Source: Candidatus Eisenbergiella merdavium (lineage in GTDB: Bacteria; Bacillota; Clostridia; Lachnospirales; Lachnospiraceae). From it: a DNA stretch of 64,000 nucleotides. The translations under genes were made by a program, and so were the position numbers. Under the pieces are notes generated by a model. It was not told the origin of the DNA. It did not search any database and saw only the letters and a program-made list of their open reading frames with translations. Numbering within the stretch: position 1 is the stretch's first letter; each line of letters begins with the position of its first letter. The stretch spans positions 18,756 through 82,755 of the forward strand of contig DWWS01000013.1 in NCBI GenBank assembly GCA_019119595.1. The letters run 5' to 3'. Positions 1-8,990 of the stretch are shown here, piece by piece.

Positions 1-1
1 G

Positions 2-790
2 TTGATCGAGGAATCCACGCCGGATCTGCATCCGGAGATGGCGGAGGAGATCCGGAGGCTGACGGCACGGGGCGTTCTGTTCTGCGCGGCGAGCGGAAGG
101 CAGCTTCCCAGCGTGAAAAACGTGTTCCGGGATGTGGAGGATCAGATCTGTTATATTGCGGAGAACGGGGCGCATATCCATTATCGGGGAGAGGACCTTT
201 CGGTAGTCCCCATGAAACGGGAATACGCGCAGGAGATCGTGGAACAGCTCAGAGCGCTCGGGCCGGGCTATGACTTCGTGGTCTCCACCCCGCAGGGAAG
301 CCTGATCGAATCGAAAAAGCGGGATTTTCTGGATCTGATGATCCATGGCTACCGCAACAGCTTCCGTCAGGTGCCGGATGTGCTGAAGGAGGATGCGGTG
401 ATCTTAAAGATCGCGGTCTATCATGAGGGAAGCATCCGCGATCTGGGAGAACGTGAGCTGATCCCCGCCTGGAAGGATCGGGTGCAGGTCTGCGTGGCGG
501 GAGAGGAATGGGTGGATTTCATGGACCGTTCCGTGGACAAGGGAAACGCCCTTGCCTGGCTTCAGAAGCGCTTCGGCATCCTGCCGGAGGAGACCATGAG
601 CTTTGGAGACAATACCAACGACGTCGGCCTGATGAAGGCGGCGTATTGCAGCTATGCGGTGGAAAACGCGCGCCCGGAGGTAAAGCAGGCCGCCCGCTTC
701 CAGTGTCCCTCCTGGCGGGATAAGGGAGTGTGGAAGGCCGTCCGCGAGCGGTGCACACAGGAAGGAGGTGAAAGGAATGCAGGTTTATGA
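2..790 (+). CDS. Cof-type HAD-IIB family phosphatase, 5'-truncated by window edge
   Basis: The C-terminal part of a HAD-superfamily sugar-phosphate or nucleotide phosphatase. Motif II Ser is in CAASGRQ (about residue 31), and the motif III Lys and motif IV acidic cluster are in KGNALAWLQKRFG and GDNTNDVGLM (about residues 178-208). The motif I DxDGT nucleophile loop, always at the N-terminus, is absent, so the true start lies upstream of base 1. The middle section fits a C2-type cap. It overlaps the next gene by 14 bp, so the two are probably co-transcribed. The substrate cannot be told from sequence. Confidence 0.9.
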   Translation: MIEESTPDLHPEMAEEIRRLTARGVLFCAASGRQLPSVKNVFRDVEDQICYIAENGAHIHYRGEDLSVVPMKREYAQEIVEQLRALGPGYDFVVSTPQGSLIESKKRDFLDLMIHGYRNSFRQVPDVLKEDAVILKIAVYHEGSIRDLGERELIPAWKDRVQVCVAGEEWVDFMDRSVDKGNALAWLQKRFGILPEETMSFGDNTNDVGLMKAAYCSYAVENARPEVKQAARFQCPSWRDKGVWKAVRERCTQEGGERNAGL

Positions 791-1043
791 CGACGCTGTT
801 CTGGAATGCTTTCTGAAAAAACAGGGCCAGCTTTTTCCTGAGGAGGATGTGGCTTCCAGCCCGGAGGAGGCGGAGGCTTTTCTGGAGGACTGCATGGCCG
901 TGGTGGTGAACTCCGCGGAAGAGGTTCTGGAGTACTTTGACGAGGAGGGCATCGACATGGAGGCCGCCGGACTGGAGGAGCTTCTGGAAGCCGACGAGGT
1001 CTTTGAGGTGGGCGACGGAAGATATCTGATCGTGGAAGGCTGA
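777..1043 (+). CDS. Small acidic conserved hypothetical protein (88 aa)
   Basis: A very acidic protein, rich in Glu and Asp throughout, with no signal peptide or membrane segment. An in-frame GTG lies at 768, but the AGGAGG at 763-768 overlaps it and is well placed (8 nt) for the ATG at 777, which I chose. The start lies inside the end of the HAD phosphatase gene, indicating translational coupling. I recognise no catalytic motif. Similar small proteins are common in Lachnospiraceae without known function. It is followed by a clear intrinsic terminator. Confidence 0.75.
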   Translation: MQVYDDAVLECFLKKQGQLFPEEDVASSPEEAEAFLEDCMAVVVNSAEEVLEYFDEEGIDMEAAGLEELLEADEVFEVGDGRYLIVEG

Positions 1044-1064
1044 GTAGAATTGAGCTTTAGTTGA

Positions 1065-1120
1065 GGAAAGGCATCTATACTGCTCCGTAATGGCGGCGCA
1101 TGATGCCTTTCCGCTTTTTT
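1065..1120 (+). terminator. Rho-independent terminator after the HAD/acidic-protein pair
   Basis: An 11-bp perfect stem (GGAAAGGCATC, 1065-1075, with GATGCCTTTCC, 1102-1112) is followed by GCTTTTTT. The 26-nt loop is long. The rest of 1121-1280 holds degenerate GGCCGGAAnGCGGATGGG-like repeats and no gene. Confidence 0.75.
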
Positions 1121-1280
1121 GCCCTTCAGGCTGTCTGGCCGGAATGCGGATGGGCGGCTTGCGGCCGGAAAGCAGACAGGCAGTCTGTGACCGGAAAGCG
1201 GATGGGAAGGACAGCCTGCTGCCGCCGGAAGCGCTGACCCGGGGCAGGGGAGGCCGGACTGCAATAGAATGGAGAGGATC

Positions 1281-2744
1281 ATGAAAAAACTGAAAATGAG
1301 CAGAAAGAAGCTTGCCGGACTGATCGCCGTGGTGGCAGCAGCCGCGCTGGCGGTGGTGTTTGCGGTGAATGCGGGCGGAGGCCCGCAGTATGCTGAGACG
1401 ACGGTGGAAAGCCGGGATATCGTTTCCTATCTGGAATTTTCCGGCAACATTGAGGCGGTGGACGTCTCCACGGTGTATTCCGGGGTGACGGCCGAGGTGA
1501 CGCAGGTGCTGGTGGAGGAAGGAGACCGGGTGGAGGCCGGAGACGTGATCGCCGTGCTGGATTCCAGCGAGGTGGAATACAACATCGCGGTTCAGGAGGC
1601 CACGCTCAGCCTGGCGGAGCTGACGGACGCCTATAATATCAAAGACGGGCAGACCAGCCTGGACAATCTGAACGAGCAGCTTGCGGGAGGACAGAATTCC
1701 ACGCTGAACAGCGCGCAGGCGGCTCTGCTTTCCGCGCAGGAAAGCTATCAGTCGGCGGTGGAGACCTACAATCAGGCGAAGCAGAAGCTTGACGACGGAA
1801 CGAACCAGTCGGTGGTATCCGCAAGACAGAGCGTCAGCTCCGCCCAGGCCTCCTATGATTCCGCCCTCGCCCAGAACGAGGATCATCTCCTCACGGACGA
1901 AGCGCTCGCAACCTACGCGGTCACGCTGGGAAACGCCCAGGAAAGCCTGAGGCTTGCGCAGGAGGCGGCCGAGCAGGAGGTGCAGGACTATTACGACGCC
2001 ATGGTGAAGGCGGAGGAAGCGCTTGCCGACGCGGAGCGGGATTATTCCACGGCGGAGCTTTCCATGGAGCAGAACGTGGAAACCACCGAGAACACCCTGG
2101 AAAAGACGAAGGCGCTGGCATCTCAGGAGACCACAAGGCTGCAGCTTGAGCATCTGCAGGAATCCCTGGAGGATTATACCATCTGCGCGCCCATCGGCGG
2201 GTACATAACGGAGCTGTCCCTGAAGGAAGGGGAGTATGCGGGAAACGCGGCTGCTGTGGCTGAGGTCACCAGCTTCGATACCATGCAGGTTAAGATTAAG
2301 ATCAGCGAATACGACATCCTGGGAGTAAAGGAAGGAGATCCGGTGCAGATCCATGTAGATTCCCTGAACAGAGATTATGAGGGAAGCATAGCCAAAATCT
2401 CCAAAACGGCCACCGTGCAGAACGAGGTTTCCTATCTGGACGCGACGGTGGAATTTGAGGCGGACGACGAGATCCGGGACGGGCTTTCCGCCGAGGTGAG
2501 ACTGATCAAAACGCAGGAGCTTGGCGTGCCGGCCCTTCCCCAGACGGCGGTTTCCTATAATGATGACAACACGGCCTTCGTATATGTAAGGGACGGGAGC
2601 AAAAAGGTGACGACCAGGCCCATTTCCCTCGGGGAGACGGACGGAACCTGGGTTCAGATCACAGAGGGACTTGAGGTGGGAGACACCGTACTTTATCTTC
2701 CTTCAGCTCTGTCCTATGCCGACCTGATGATGCCGATGGAGTAG
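1281..2744 (+). CDS. Efflux periplasmic-adaptor-like subunit (HlyD/MacA family)
   Basis: Membrane-anchored adaptor of a tripartite-like ABC export system. A basic N-terminus and one membrane segment (about residues 11-30) are followed by a lipoyl-like half motif (about 65-100), a long alpha-helical coiled-coil hairpin rich in Ala, Gln and Glu (about 100-290), the second lipoyl half (EDYTICAPIGGYI) and beta-barrel domains. ATG 1281 is preferred to ATG 1269 because GGAGAGG at 1271-1277 sits between them. The ATPase and permease genes follow directly, as in MacAB or YknXYZ systems. The substrate is unknown; peptides or lipids are typical for the family. Confidence 0.9.
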   Translation: MKKLKMSRKKLAGLIAVVAAAALAVVFAVNAGGGPQYAETTVESRDIVSYLEFSGNIEAVDVSTVYSGVTAEVTQVLVEEGDRVEAGDVIAVLDSSEVEYNIAVQEATLSLAELTDAYNIKDGQTSLDNLNEQLAGGQNSTLNSAQAALLSAQESYQSAVETYNQAKQKLDDGTNQSVVSARQSVSSAQASYDSALAQNEDHLLTDEALATYAVTLGNAQESLRLAQEAAEQEVQDYYDAMVKAEEALADAERDYSTAELSMEQNVETTENTLEKTKALASQETTRLQLEHLQESLEDYTICAPIGGYITELSLKEGEYAGNAAAVAEVTSFDTMQVKIKISEYDILGVKEGDPVQIHVDSLNRDYEGSIAKISKTATVQNEVSYLDATVEFEADDEIRDGLSAEVRLIKTQELGVPALPQTAVSYNDDNTAFVYVRDGSKKVTTRPISLGETDGTWVQITEGLEVGDTVLYLPSALSYADLMMPME

Positions 2745-2754
2745 GAGGTGCCGC

Positions 2755-3450
2755 ATGGAGGAACACACGATCCTCACGATGAAAAATATCGTGAAGCAGT
2801 ATATCGTGGGCGGCGAGGTGTCCACGGTCCTGAGGGGCATCGACCTGACGGTGCAGGAAGGGGAATTTCTAGCCGTCCTCGGGCCCTCCGGCTCCGGAAA
2901 ATCCACGCTGATGAACATCATCGGCTGTCTGGACGTTCCCACCTCGGGCGAGTATATCCTGGACGGGAGGCAGATCGGCAGCCAGGATGAAGCGACGCTT
3001 GCGAAGATCAGAAATCAGGAGATCGGCTTTATCTTCCAGTCCTTTTTCCTGATGCAGCGTCAGACCGCCCTGCAGAATGTGAAGCTTCCGCTGATCTACG
3101 GAAACGTTCCGGAGCGGGAGCAGAACGAACGGGCTGCGGAAATGCTCCGCAGGGTGGGGCTTCAGGACAAGATGGATTATTATCCCAACCAGCTTTCCGG
3201 CGGACAGCAGCAGAGGGTGGCCATCGCAAGGGCGCTGTGCAACAATCCGGCCATCCTGCTGGCGGACGAACCAACCGGGGCGCTGGACCAGAAAACGGGC
3301 CGTCAGGTCATGGAGCTGTTCCATGCCATCAACGACGAGGGAAGGACGATCATCATGATCACCCATGACGCCAATATCGCCTCCCACGCGAAGCGCATCG
3401 TCAGGATCCTGGACGGCAACATCGGGGAAGGGGGCACGGAGGATGCATAA
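2755..3450 (+). CDS. ABC transporter ATP-binding protein (MacB/LolD/YknY type)
   Basis: A cytoplasmic ATPase of 231 aa that powers the adjacent permease. Walker [10 protein letters not shown] is at residues 43-51, the signature LSGGQQQR near 145 and Walker B ILLADEP near 165, followed by the switch His in MITHD. AGGAGG at 2743-2748 precedes the ATG. The gene overlaps the permease gene by 8 bp. The FQSFFLM Q-loop and single-domain size fit the lipoprotein/macrolide-export subfamily. Confidence 0.95.
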   Translation: MEEHTILTMKNIVKQYIVGGEVSTVLRGIDLTVQEGEFLAVLGPSGSGKSTLMNIIGCLDVPTSGEYILDGRQIGSQDEATLAKIRNQEIGFIFQSFFLMQRQTALQNVKLPLIYGNVPEREQNERAAEMLRRVGLQDKMDYYPNQLSGGQQQRVAIARALCNNPAILLADEPTGALDQKTGRQVMELFHAINDEGRTIIMITHDANIASHAKRIVRILDGNIGEGGTEDA

Positions 3451-4645
3451 TCTCGGAATCGTAAAGCAGAGCATTCAGCTTTCCTGGGAAAATATCAAAA
3501 GCAACAAGATGCGGACTCTGCTCACCACCCTTGGTATCATCATCGGCGTCGCGGCGGTGATCGCGCTCATCACCATCGTGAACGGGGTGATCGCCAGCGT
3601 GATGGGAGAATTCTCCTCTCTTGGCGCGGGAACGATCACCGTTTCCATCACCGGGACGCCGCTGAAATCCGGGCTGACGGAAGCTGATCTGGACAGCCTT
3701 TCGGAGCTTGACAATGTGGCGGGCATTTCCCCTACGGTGAGCGCGACGGGGATGGCTGCCAGGAACCAGACGCTTCTGGAAACCGTATCCATTCAGGGAA
3801 AGAATGAGGTTTACTATGCACATAACAGCCTGGTCACGGTGGGAAGGGGCATCAGCGCCCTGGATGTGGAGAACGAGGCCTATGTCTGCGTGATCGATCA
3901 GGATACGGCGGACGCGCTTTTTCCAGGTGAAAATCCCGTGGGAAAGACCATCACTCTGTCGGGAACGTCCTATACCGTGATCGGCCTGGAGGGAGAGAAC
4001 GACGACCTGATGGCGTCCATGTCCGGCTTCGGAAGCAGCTATGACGGTACCGTCACCATTCCCTATACCACGGCGAGAAAGGTGACCGGGCAGAGCAATA
4101 TCAGCAGTCTGGAGATCTACATCGCGGATACGGACTACACCGACCGGCTCATGGACGAGGTGAAAAGCGTGCTGTATCAGGCGTTCAACCGCAATGAGGA
4201 CAGCTATTTCGTGTTCGCCATGGACAGCCTGCTGGATACCATGAACGAAATGATGTCCATGCTCACCTATATGCTGGCGGGGATCGCTTCCATCGCTCTG
4301 CTGGTGGGAGGCATCGGGATCATGAACATGATGCTGGTGTCCGTTTCAGAAAGAAAACAGGAGATCGGCCTTAGAAAGGCGATGGGCGCCGCGCCGGGAA
4401 GGATCCAGCTCCAGTTTCTGCTGGAGTCCGTGGTGCTTTCCCTGATGGGCGGGATCGTGGGCGTGATCCTTGGCCTTCTCATCTCCATTGCGGCGGCGGG
4501 TCTGCTCGGCACCGATTTCGTTTTCTCCGCATCGGCGGTGGCGCTTGGCGTGGGCTTTTCTACGGCGGTCGGCATCATCTTCGGCTGGGCTCCCGCAAGG
4601 AAGGCCAGCAGGCTCAGCCCCATCGACGCGCTGAGGAGCGAATAG
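3443..4645 (+). CDS. ABC transporter permease, FtsX/MacB family
   Basis: A 400-aa permease with the MacB plan: an N-terminal membrane helix (about residues 20-45), a large extracytoplasmic MacB_PCD-like domain, and three C-terminal helices forming the FtsX domain with the typical GGIGIMNMMLVSVSERKQEIGLRKAMGA motif region near residue 292. I placed the start at ATG 3443, inside the end of the ATPase gene, because the family begins with [23 protein letters not shown]; upstream residues in this frame read through the ATPase. The stop codon is the first part of a 15-bp tandem repeat. Confidence 0.93.
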   Translation: MHNLGIVKQSIQLSWENIKSNKMRTLLTTLGIIIGVAAVIALITIVNGVIASVMGEFSSLGAGTITVSITGTPLKSGLTEADLDSLSELDNVAGISPTVSATGMAARNQTLLETVSIQGKNEVYYAHNSLVTVGRGISALDVENEAYVCVIDQDTADALFPGENPVGKTITLSGTSYTVIGLEGENDDLMASMSGFGSSYDGTVTIPYTTARKVTGQSNISSLEIYIADTDYTDRLMDEVKSVLYQAFNRNEDSYFVFAMDSLLDTMNEMMSMLTYMLAGIASIALLVGGIGIMNMMLVSVSERKQEIGLRKAMGAAPGRIQLQFLLESVVLSLMGGIVGVILGLLISIAAAGLLGTDFVFSASAVALGVGFSTAVGIIFGWAPARKASRLSPIDALRSE

Positions 4646-4694
4646 ACCAATAAGAAATAGTCCAATAAGCAATAGTCCAATAAGCGAATAGTCC
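4641..4694 (+). repeat. 15-bp tandem repeat straddling the permease stop codon
   Basis: About 3.5 copies of AATAGTCCAATAAGC (units starting at 4641, 4656, 4671 and 4687). The first copy contains the TAG stop of the FtsX-type permease. Confidence 0.85.
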
Positions 4695-4810
4695 GGCAGG
4701 CCAACAGGCCGTAAAAGAAAAGAGCGGAAATCATACAGAGGGAGCCTGAGACAGCGCGGCGCCGCAGGCTTCCTGCACGCAGGACGCCGCGCAGAAATGA
4801 GGAACAAAGC

Positions 4811-5614
4811 ATGTTGAAAAGGATAGAAACGAAAAGAAAAGGAAAGGAAGAACGGACGCATAGCCGGGTGGGACGGTGGATGAAGGATCCGGTGAAAAAA
4901 GTCCTGTCCGTAAGAAGCGCCGCCCTTCTCCTGGCCGGATGCATTGCCCTTGGCGCGGCAGGGACGCCGCTTCCGGCACAGGCGGCCGAAGAGGGCAGCA
5001 TCGTGATGCAGGAGGATGTGATCGCCCTCGGCATCGGGGAAACAGGCACGGTTACTGTGGAATACGACCTGACGGGAGGCTTCGGGGATATGGCCGTGCT
5101 GACAGCGGATCCCTCGATCGCCGTTGCGGCGCTTACCGATAACGGGGACGGAACCGCGACCCTTGCGGCGGCGGCGCTCGCCCCCGGAAGCACGGTGGCC
5201 GCGGTGTACCGTGTCAGCAACGCGGCGGTGGTGGATTACATCACGATCCGCAGCGGGCTGGCCGATAAGGGTGAGGTCTTTACGCAGATGGACGGAACCT
5301 CTCTGGTCACCACATACGAGGACCGCATCGTGTATTACAACAGCCTGCTGACGGGCCGCAACGGAGCAAGCGTGGCGATCGCCGGAATGGAGATCGAACG
5401 GGGAAGCGGAATCGACTGCCTGCGTGTGACGGGGACGCTGCTTTCCGGAGACAGCCAGACACCCGGCATGAATATCTTCTACGCCAACTTCTATGACGCG
5501 GCGGGAGAGCTTCTGAAGCGCCAGGCGCTCTACACCAGAAATCCGGTCACAGGAAACGTGCTGGAGCTGGAATGGTACATTCCCGAGGGCTGCGTCAGGA
5601 TCGTGCTGGAGTAG
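4811..5614 (+). CDS. Secreted hypothetical protein
   Basis: An exported protein of unknown function. A hydrophobic segment with a signal-peptidase-like AQA-AEE site (about residues 38-60) follows a long basic leader if translation starts at ATG 4811 (GAGGAA upstream). ATG 4880 would give a classical, shorter signal peptide but has only a weak SD, so the start is uncertain. The mature part is beta-rich with no recognised catalytic motif. It may be an Ig-like or FxLYD-like surface protein. Its last 20 bp overlap the end of the convergent histidine kinase gene. Confidence 0.7.
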   Translation: MLKRIETKRKGKEERTHSRVGRWMKDPVKKVLSVRSAALLLAGCIALGAAGTPLPAQAAEEGSIVMQEDVIALGIGETGTVTVEYDLTGGFGDMAVLTADPSIAVAALTDNGDGTATLAAAALAPGSTVAAVYRVSNAAVVDYITIRSGLADKGEVFTQMDGTSLVTTYEDRIVYYNSLLTGRNGASVAIAGMEIERGSGIDCLRVTGTLLSGDSQTPGMNIFYANFYDAAGELLKRQALYTRNPVTGNVLELEWYIPEGCVRIVLE

Positions 5615-6740
5615 GCTCCTCCACCGGCAGGGTCACCACGAAAGCGGTGCCCCTGCCTTTTTCTGCTTTGGCTGAGGCGGCTTCTCCGGCAGCTCTCTCT
5701 ACAGCTTCTCCAACAGACGATTTCCCCACGGCTTTCCTGACATGCGCATTTTCCGCAGGGCTTTCCGCCTCGATGGAGCCGTGATGCAGCAGGACGATCC
5801 GGCGGGCCAGCGCGAGGCCCAGCCCGTTGCCCTGTGTGGAATGAGAAGGATCCCCCTGATAGAAGCGGTCAAAAACATGCGCCATCACCTCTTCGCTCAT
5901 CCCGATCCCGTCGTCCGAGACGATCACGCGGACGGCGTCTCTTTCCTGTGTCAGACGAACACAGATCCGCCCTCCCACATCCGTGAATTTCACCGCGTTG
6001 TCGATCAGATTCTGCCACACATGGGAGAGCAGGTCGGGGTTCCCGTAATAATCCACGCTTTCCAGCTCAATGTCCATATCCAGCTTTTTATCTGTCCAGC
6101 GGTTTTCAAACAGGAGGATGATCTGACGGAGCTGCTCGTCCAGCGAGAAAAGCTCCTGTCTGTTGTTGATCTCCTGGTTTTCCAGCCGGGAGAGCAGCAG
6201 GATGTTTCCGGTGAGAGTGGAGAGCCTGCGGGTGTTGTACAGGATCTTGGAAACATAGAAATCCCTTTTGGGCGGAGTGAGCGCCCTGTCCTGCAGCAGC
6301 GTCGCATAGCCTTCGATGGCGGAAAGAGGGGTTTTGAATTCGTGGGAAACGTTGCTGATGAAGTCGCTGCGCAGGGTTTCCATACCGGCAAGCTCCTGGA
6401 TCATCAGATTGAAATTGTGGGTCATATCGTCCACCTCGGCCATGATGCTTCCCTCGGAGATCTTCACGGTGAAATCCCCCTTCGCCACCCGCTGTACCGC
6501 GTCGTTGATCTCCAGGATGGGGCGGATCATTTTCTGGATCCCCATATTGGAAAGGATGGTGCCAACGGTCAGGCTCATGAGCGCGAAGGAGATCAGCAGC
6601 GGCTTCGGCCCGCTGTTTCTGACCAGACCGAGGTGGATGAGAAGAAAGACGGCGGCGCTGATCACCAAAAGCGTAAAAAACATGATGACGAAGATCATGA
6701 TGGAGAATAAAAAAACGATCTTAAGCTTTCCTTTTTTCAT
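5595..6740 (-). CDS. Sensor histidine kinase (HAMP/HisKA/HATPase) with inserted Ala-rich segment
   Basis: Membrane sensor kinase of the OmpR-type two-component pair. Two membrane helices (about residues 8-36 and 47-65) with almost no extracytoplasmic loop are followed by a HAMP domain, H-box SHEFKTPLS, N-box NLIDNAVKF, G1 DDGIGM and G2 GNGLGLALA. A 36-residue Ala/Glu/Lys-rich stretch (about 326-361) sits between the last ATPase-domain strands, directly before GRGTAFVVTLP; this is not usual for the family. The short sensor loop suggests sensing within the membrane or at the cell envelope. It is encoded 54 bp downstream of its regulator. Confidence 0.95.
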   Translation of the reverse strand: MKKGKLKIVFLFSIMIFVIMFFTLLVISAAVFLLIHLGLVRNSGPKPLLISFALMSLTVGTILSNMGIQKMIRPILEINDAVQRVAKGDFTVKISEGSIMAEVDDMTHNFNLMIQELAGMETLRSDFISNVSHEFKTPLSAIEGYATLLQDRALTPPKRDFYVSKILYNTRRLSTLTGNILLLSRLENQEINNRQELFSLDEQLRQIILLFENRWTDKKLDMDIELESVDYYGNPDLLSHVWQNLIDNAVKFTDVGGRICVRLTQERDAVRVIVSDDGIGMSEEVMAHVFDRFYQGDPSHSTQGNGLGLALARRIVLLHHGSIEAESPAENAHVRKAVGKSSVGEAVERAAGEAASAKAEKGRGTAFVVTLPVEEPTPARS

Positions 6741-6794
6741 TTCTATTCAAACCTTTTTCAATGCTCCCTTTCCATTTCTGCCTGATACGTCGCT

Positions 6795-7481
6795 CTAAGC
6801 TTCCCCCTTCTCCCGTCTGGCCGCTTTATACCCCAGACCGCGCACCGTCACGAGCTCAAAATCCGGATTGTCCCGAAAGCGTTCGCGCAGCCTGCTGATA
6901 TGAACCTCCAGCATATGAGGATCGGTCTCAGAATCGACGCCCCAGACCTCGTCCATGATCTGCCGCCTGGTGAAGATCCGGTTCATGGAGGAGAGCAGAC
7001 GGAACAGAAGAAGGAATTCCTTCTGGGGAAGCGCGGTGTCCGTCCCTGAGCAGGAGACGGTAAAGGTATCGCAGTCCAGCGTGGTAGAGCCGATGGTGAT
7101 CCGCCGTTCGCTGTTGATCTGCGACCTGCGCAGAAGCGCTTCCACCCGCCAGACCATTTCATTTACGTCGATGGGCTTGACCATGTAATCGTCCGTTCCG
7201 GCACGGAAGCCCCTCCTTTTATCTTCAAGCCCGTCCCGGGCCGTGATGATCAGGATCGGCATGTCATAATGGGCGCTCCGCAGCTCCTCAATCAGCTCAA
7301 AGCCGTCCATGCGCGGCATCATCACATCCGAAATGATCAGATCCACGTAGCTGCGCTCCAGAATGTCAAAAGCCTCCACTCCATCCACAGCGGGCAGCGT
7401 GTGATAGCCCTTTTCCGTCAGAACGGCACAGAACAGATCCCGCAGCTCAGTATCGTCCTCCACTACCATGATATGAAACAT
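6795..7481 (-). CDS. OmpR-family response regulator
   Basis: A 228-aa DNA-binding response regulator. The receiver domain has acidic residues at E8-D10, the phospho-acceptor at D52 (ISDVMMPRMDG) and the Lys in VKPID. A winged-helix C-terminal domain ends in LVTVRGLGYKA. It is the first gene of a minus-strand operon with the kinase. The divergent acyltransferase gene is a candidate target because direct repeats lie between the two promoters. Confidence 0.96.
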   Translation of the reverse strand: MFHIMVVEDDTELRDLFCAVLTEKGYHTLPAVDGVEAFDILERSYVDLIISDVMMPRMDGFELIEELRSAHYDMPILIITARDGLEDKRRGFRAGTDDYMVKPIDVNEMVWRVEALLRRSQINSERRITIGSTTLDCDTFTVSCSGTDTALPQKEFLLLFRLLSSMNRIFTRRQIMDEVWGVDSETDPHMLEVHISRLRERFRDNPDFELVTVRGLGYKAARREKGEA

Positions 7482-7575
7482 TTTTCACTCTTTCCTTTCC
7501 CTTTCCAGACTTCCAGAACCCTTCGGGCGTGTGCCGCCGACGTGGGGCTGTAATAAAAAAGCTCATTTAGAAAAT

Positions 7576-7605
7576 AATATAACACTATATTCAACGCAAT
7601 CTCAA
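7576..7605 (-). promoter_or_regulatory. Candidate promoter of the two-component operon
   Basis: On the minus strand, TTGAGA (7605-7600) is separated by 18 bp from TATATT (7581-7576), about 95 bp before the response regulator start. The -35 box touches the first direct repeat at 7604. Confidence 0.5.
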
Positions 7606-7665
7606 CTGCGGGAAATAAACTGCAGAGAAAACAAATTGCGGAGAAAACAAACTGCGGAGAAAACA
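7604..7665 (+). repeat. Four 16-bp direct repeats, possible regulator binding array
   Basis: AACTGCGGAGAAAACA-like units lie at 7618-7633, 7634-7649 and 7650-7665, with a shorter copy (AACTGCGGGAAATA) at 7604-7617. The array starts in the -35 box of the minus-strand promoter and ends 2 bp before the -35 box of the plus-strand promoter. Confidence 0.8.
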
Positions 7666-7667
7666 GA

Positions 7668-7696
7668 TTGACCGGCAGAAGGGAAGATGCTATACT
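7668..7696 (+). promoter_or_regulatory. Promoter of the acyltransferase gene
   Basis: TTGACC (7668-7673), a 17-bp spacer and TATACT (7691-7696): a strong sigma-A-type match directly after the direct repeats. Confidence 0.75.
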
Positions 7697-7866
7697 GAAC
7701 CCAGTTAAAGCTGAGCGGGAAATAAAAAGAGGAAAGCCCTCCGGCAGCTGTGCGGCGTGAGCCGGACTGCCTATGCCTCTGGGCCTTTCCCCGGCCGAAG
7801 GCCCGGGAAAGGTATGAGAGGAAATGCCGGAACGGGATTTCGGAAAATGAAGGAGTTTTCCAAAAC

Positions 7867-8964
7867 ATGCAAAAAAATGAAAAAAAGAGCATCCTGTGGA
7901 TTGACTGTGCCAAATTTCTGGCAATCCTCGCGGTGCTGATCGATCATGGAAAGGGGATTCTGTACGAGGGAGAAACGATCCAGTACATTTCCTTCTTTTC
8001 CGTATCCGTTTTCTTTTTTCTCTCCGGAATGACTTCCTGGTATTCTCTGGAAAGGCGCAGGCCGGAGGAAGGGCTTTCCCGCTGGACGGCAAGGCGGCTG
8101 TGGCGGATCATCGCGCCATATCTTGTGGCGGTGGCTGTCTGTCAGTTTTTAAAGAGCGGATTTACCTTAAGCCTTGGGCCGTATGTGCTGTGGGTGCTGA
8201 ATTTCAATCTGGAAGGACAGTTTTACTTTGTGCTGATCTATCTGCAGCTTATTGCGGCCGCGCCCGCCCTCTACCTTTTGACCGTTTTCTGCAGGAGAGG
8301 AAGGCTCACCTTCCTGTGGCGGCTCCTTTATCTGGCGGCAGCGCTGACAGTATCCATCTTCTGCGTGAAGCATACCTTTGCGCTGCAGACCTACGGCGGC
8401 GGAAATTACCTGCTGGGCGGGACCTATCTGTTTTTGTTCGTGATGGGGATGATCGCGGCGGATATGCAGATCGCGGTCCGTTACCTCAGTCGGGCCGTGT
8501 TCTGCGCGGCTACATCGGCCGTTCTGTTCGCGGCTGCGCTGGCCTTCCTGCTGACGGACCGGCTCGCCATGGATGAGGCCCTGTTCGGCTGGCTGCTCCG
8601 GGTGAACCCGCCGGGAATTACCCTGACGGTTTATTCTCTCTCTGTCATCTTCCTGATTTTCTCCTGGTGCAGTCTGGGCGTTTTGACGGGAAGCAGGGCG
8701 GTGGGGCATATTTTGGCCGGGACCGCATGGCTTGGCCGGTATACGCTTTATGTTTTTCTCTATCATATGATAATTCTGGATTATCTTCCTGTGGTGTTTC
8801 CGGCTCTTTCGGAAATGTCGGTTCTAAAAACGACGGTTTACCTGGGGACGATGTGCGCTCTCCCGATCGGTGGGAAGCTTCTGTATGACAGGCTCCGCAG
8901 GAGCCTTTTCCGGAAAGCGGCGGAGGAAAGAAAGGATATGACGGAAAGAAGAAGCGCGGCGTAG
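7867..8964 (+). CDS. Acyltransferase-3 family integral membrane protein
   Basis: A 365-aa polytopic membrane protein with about ten hydrophobic helices. The N-terminus WIDCAKFLAILAVLIDHG matches the first helix and catalytic His region of acyltransferase family 3, whose members O-acetylate cell-surface sugars. I chose ATG 7867 (AGGAG at 7851-7855, spacing slightly long) because the family motif begins there; upstream in-frame residues are untypical. A GC-rich hairpin (8954-8961 with 8969-8976) has the TAG stop in its loop. Confidence 0.88.
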   Translation: MQKNEKKSILWIDCAKFLAILAVLIDHGKGILYEGETIQYISFFSVSVFFFLSGMTSWYSLERRRPEEGLSRWTARRLWRIIAPYLVAVAVCQFLKSGFTLSLGPYVLWVLNFNLEGQFYFVLIYLQLIAAAPALYLLTVFCRRGRLTFLWRLLYLAAALTVSIFCVKHTFALQTYGGGNYLLGGTYLFLFVMGMIAADMQIAVRYLSRAVFCAATSAVLFAAALAFLLTDRLAMDEALFGWLLRVNPPGITLTVYSLSVIFLIFSWCSLGVLTGSRAVGHILAGTAWLGRYTLYVFLYHMIILDYLPVVFPALSEMSVLKTTVYLGTMCALPIGGKLLYDRLRRSLFRKAAEERKDMTERRSAA

Positions 8965-8990
8965 GGAGCGCCGCGCGGAAAATGTCAGCC

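Larger units (their letters stand above)
7482..7866. other. Divergent intergenic region between response regulator and acyltransferase
   Basis: No gene is seen in these 385 bases. The left half is AT-rich and holds the regulator promoter. The centre holds four 16-bp direct repeats and the acyltransferase promoter. The right part, about 7700-7866, is the acyltransferase leader. Confidence 0.7.

Noticed and set aside
519..2354. 611-aa open frame on the minus strand
   Set aside because: Antisense to the HAD, acidic-protein and adaptor genes, which have clear motifs and SD sites. Long antisense frames are expected at this GC content.
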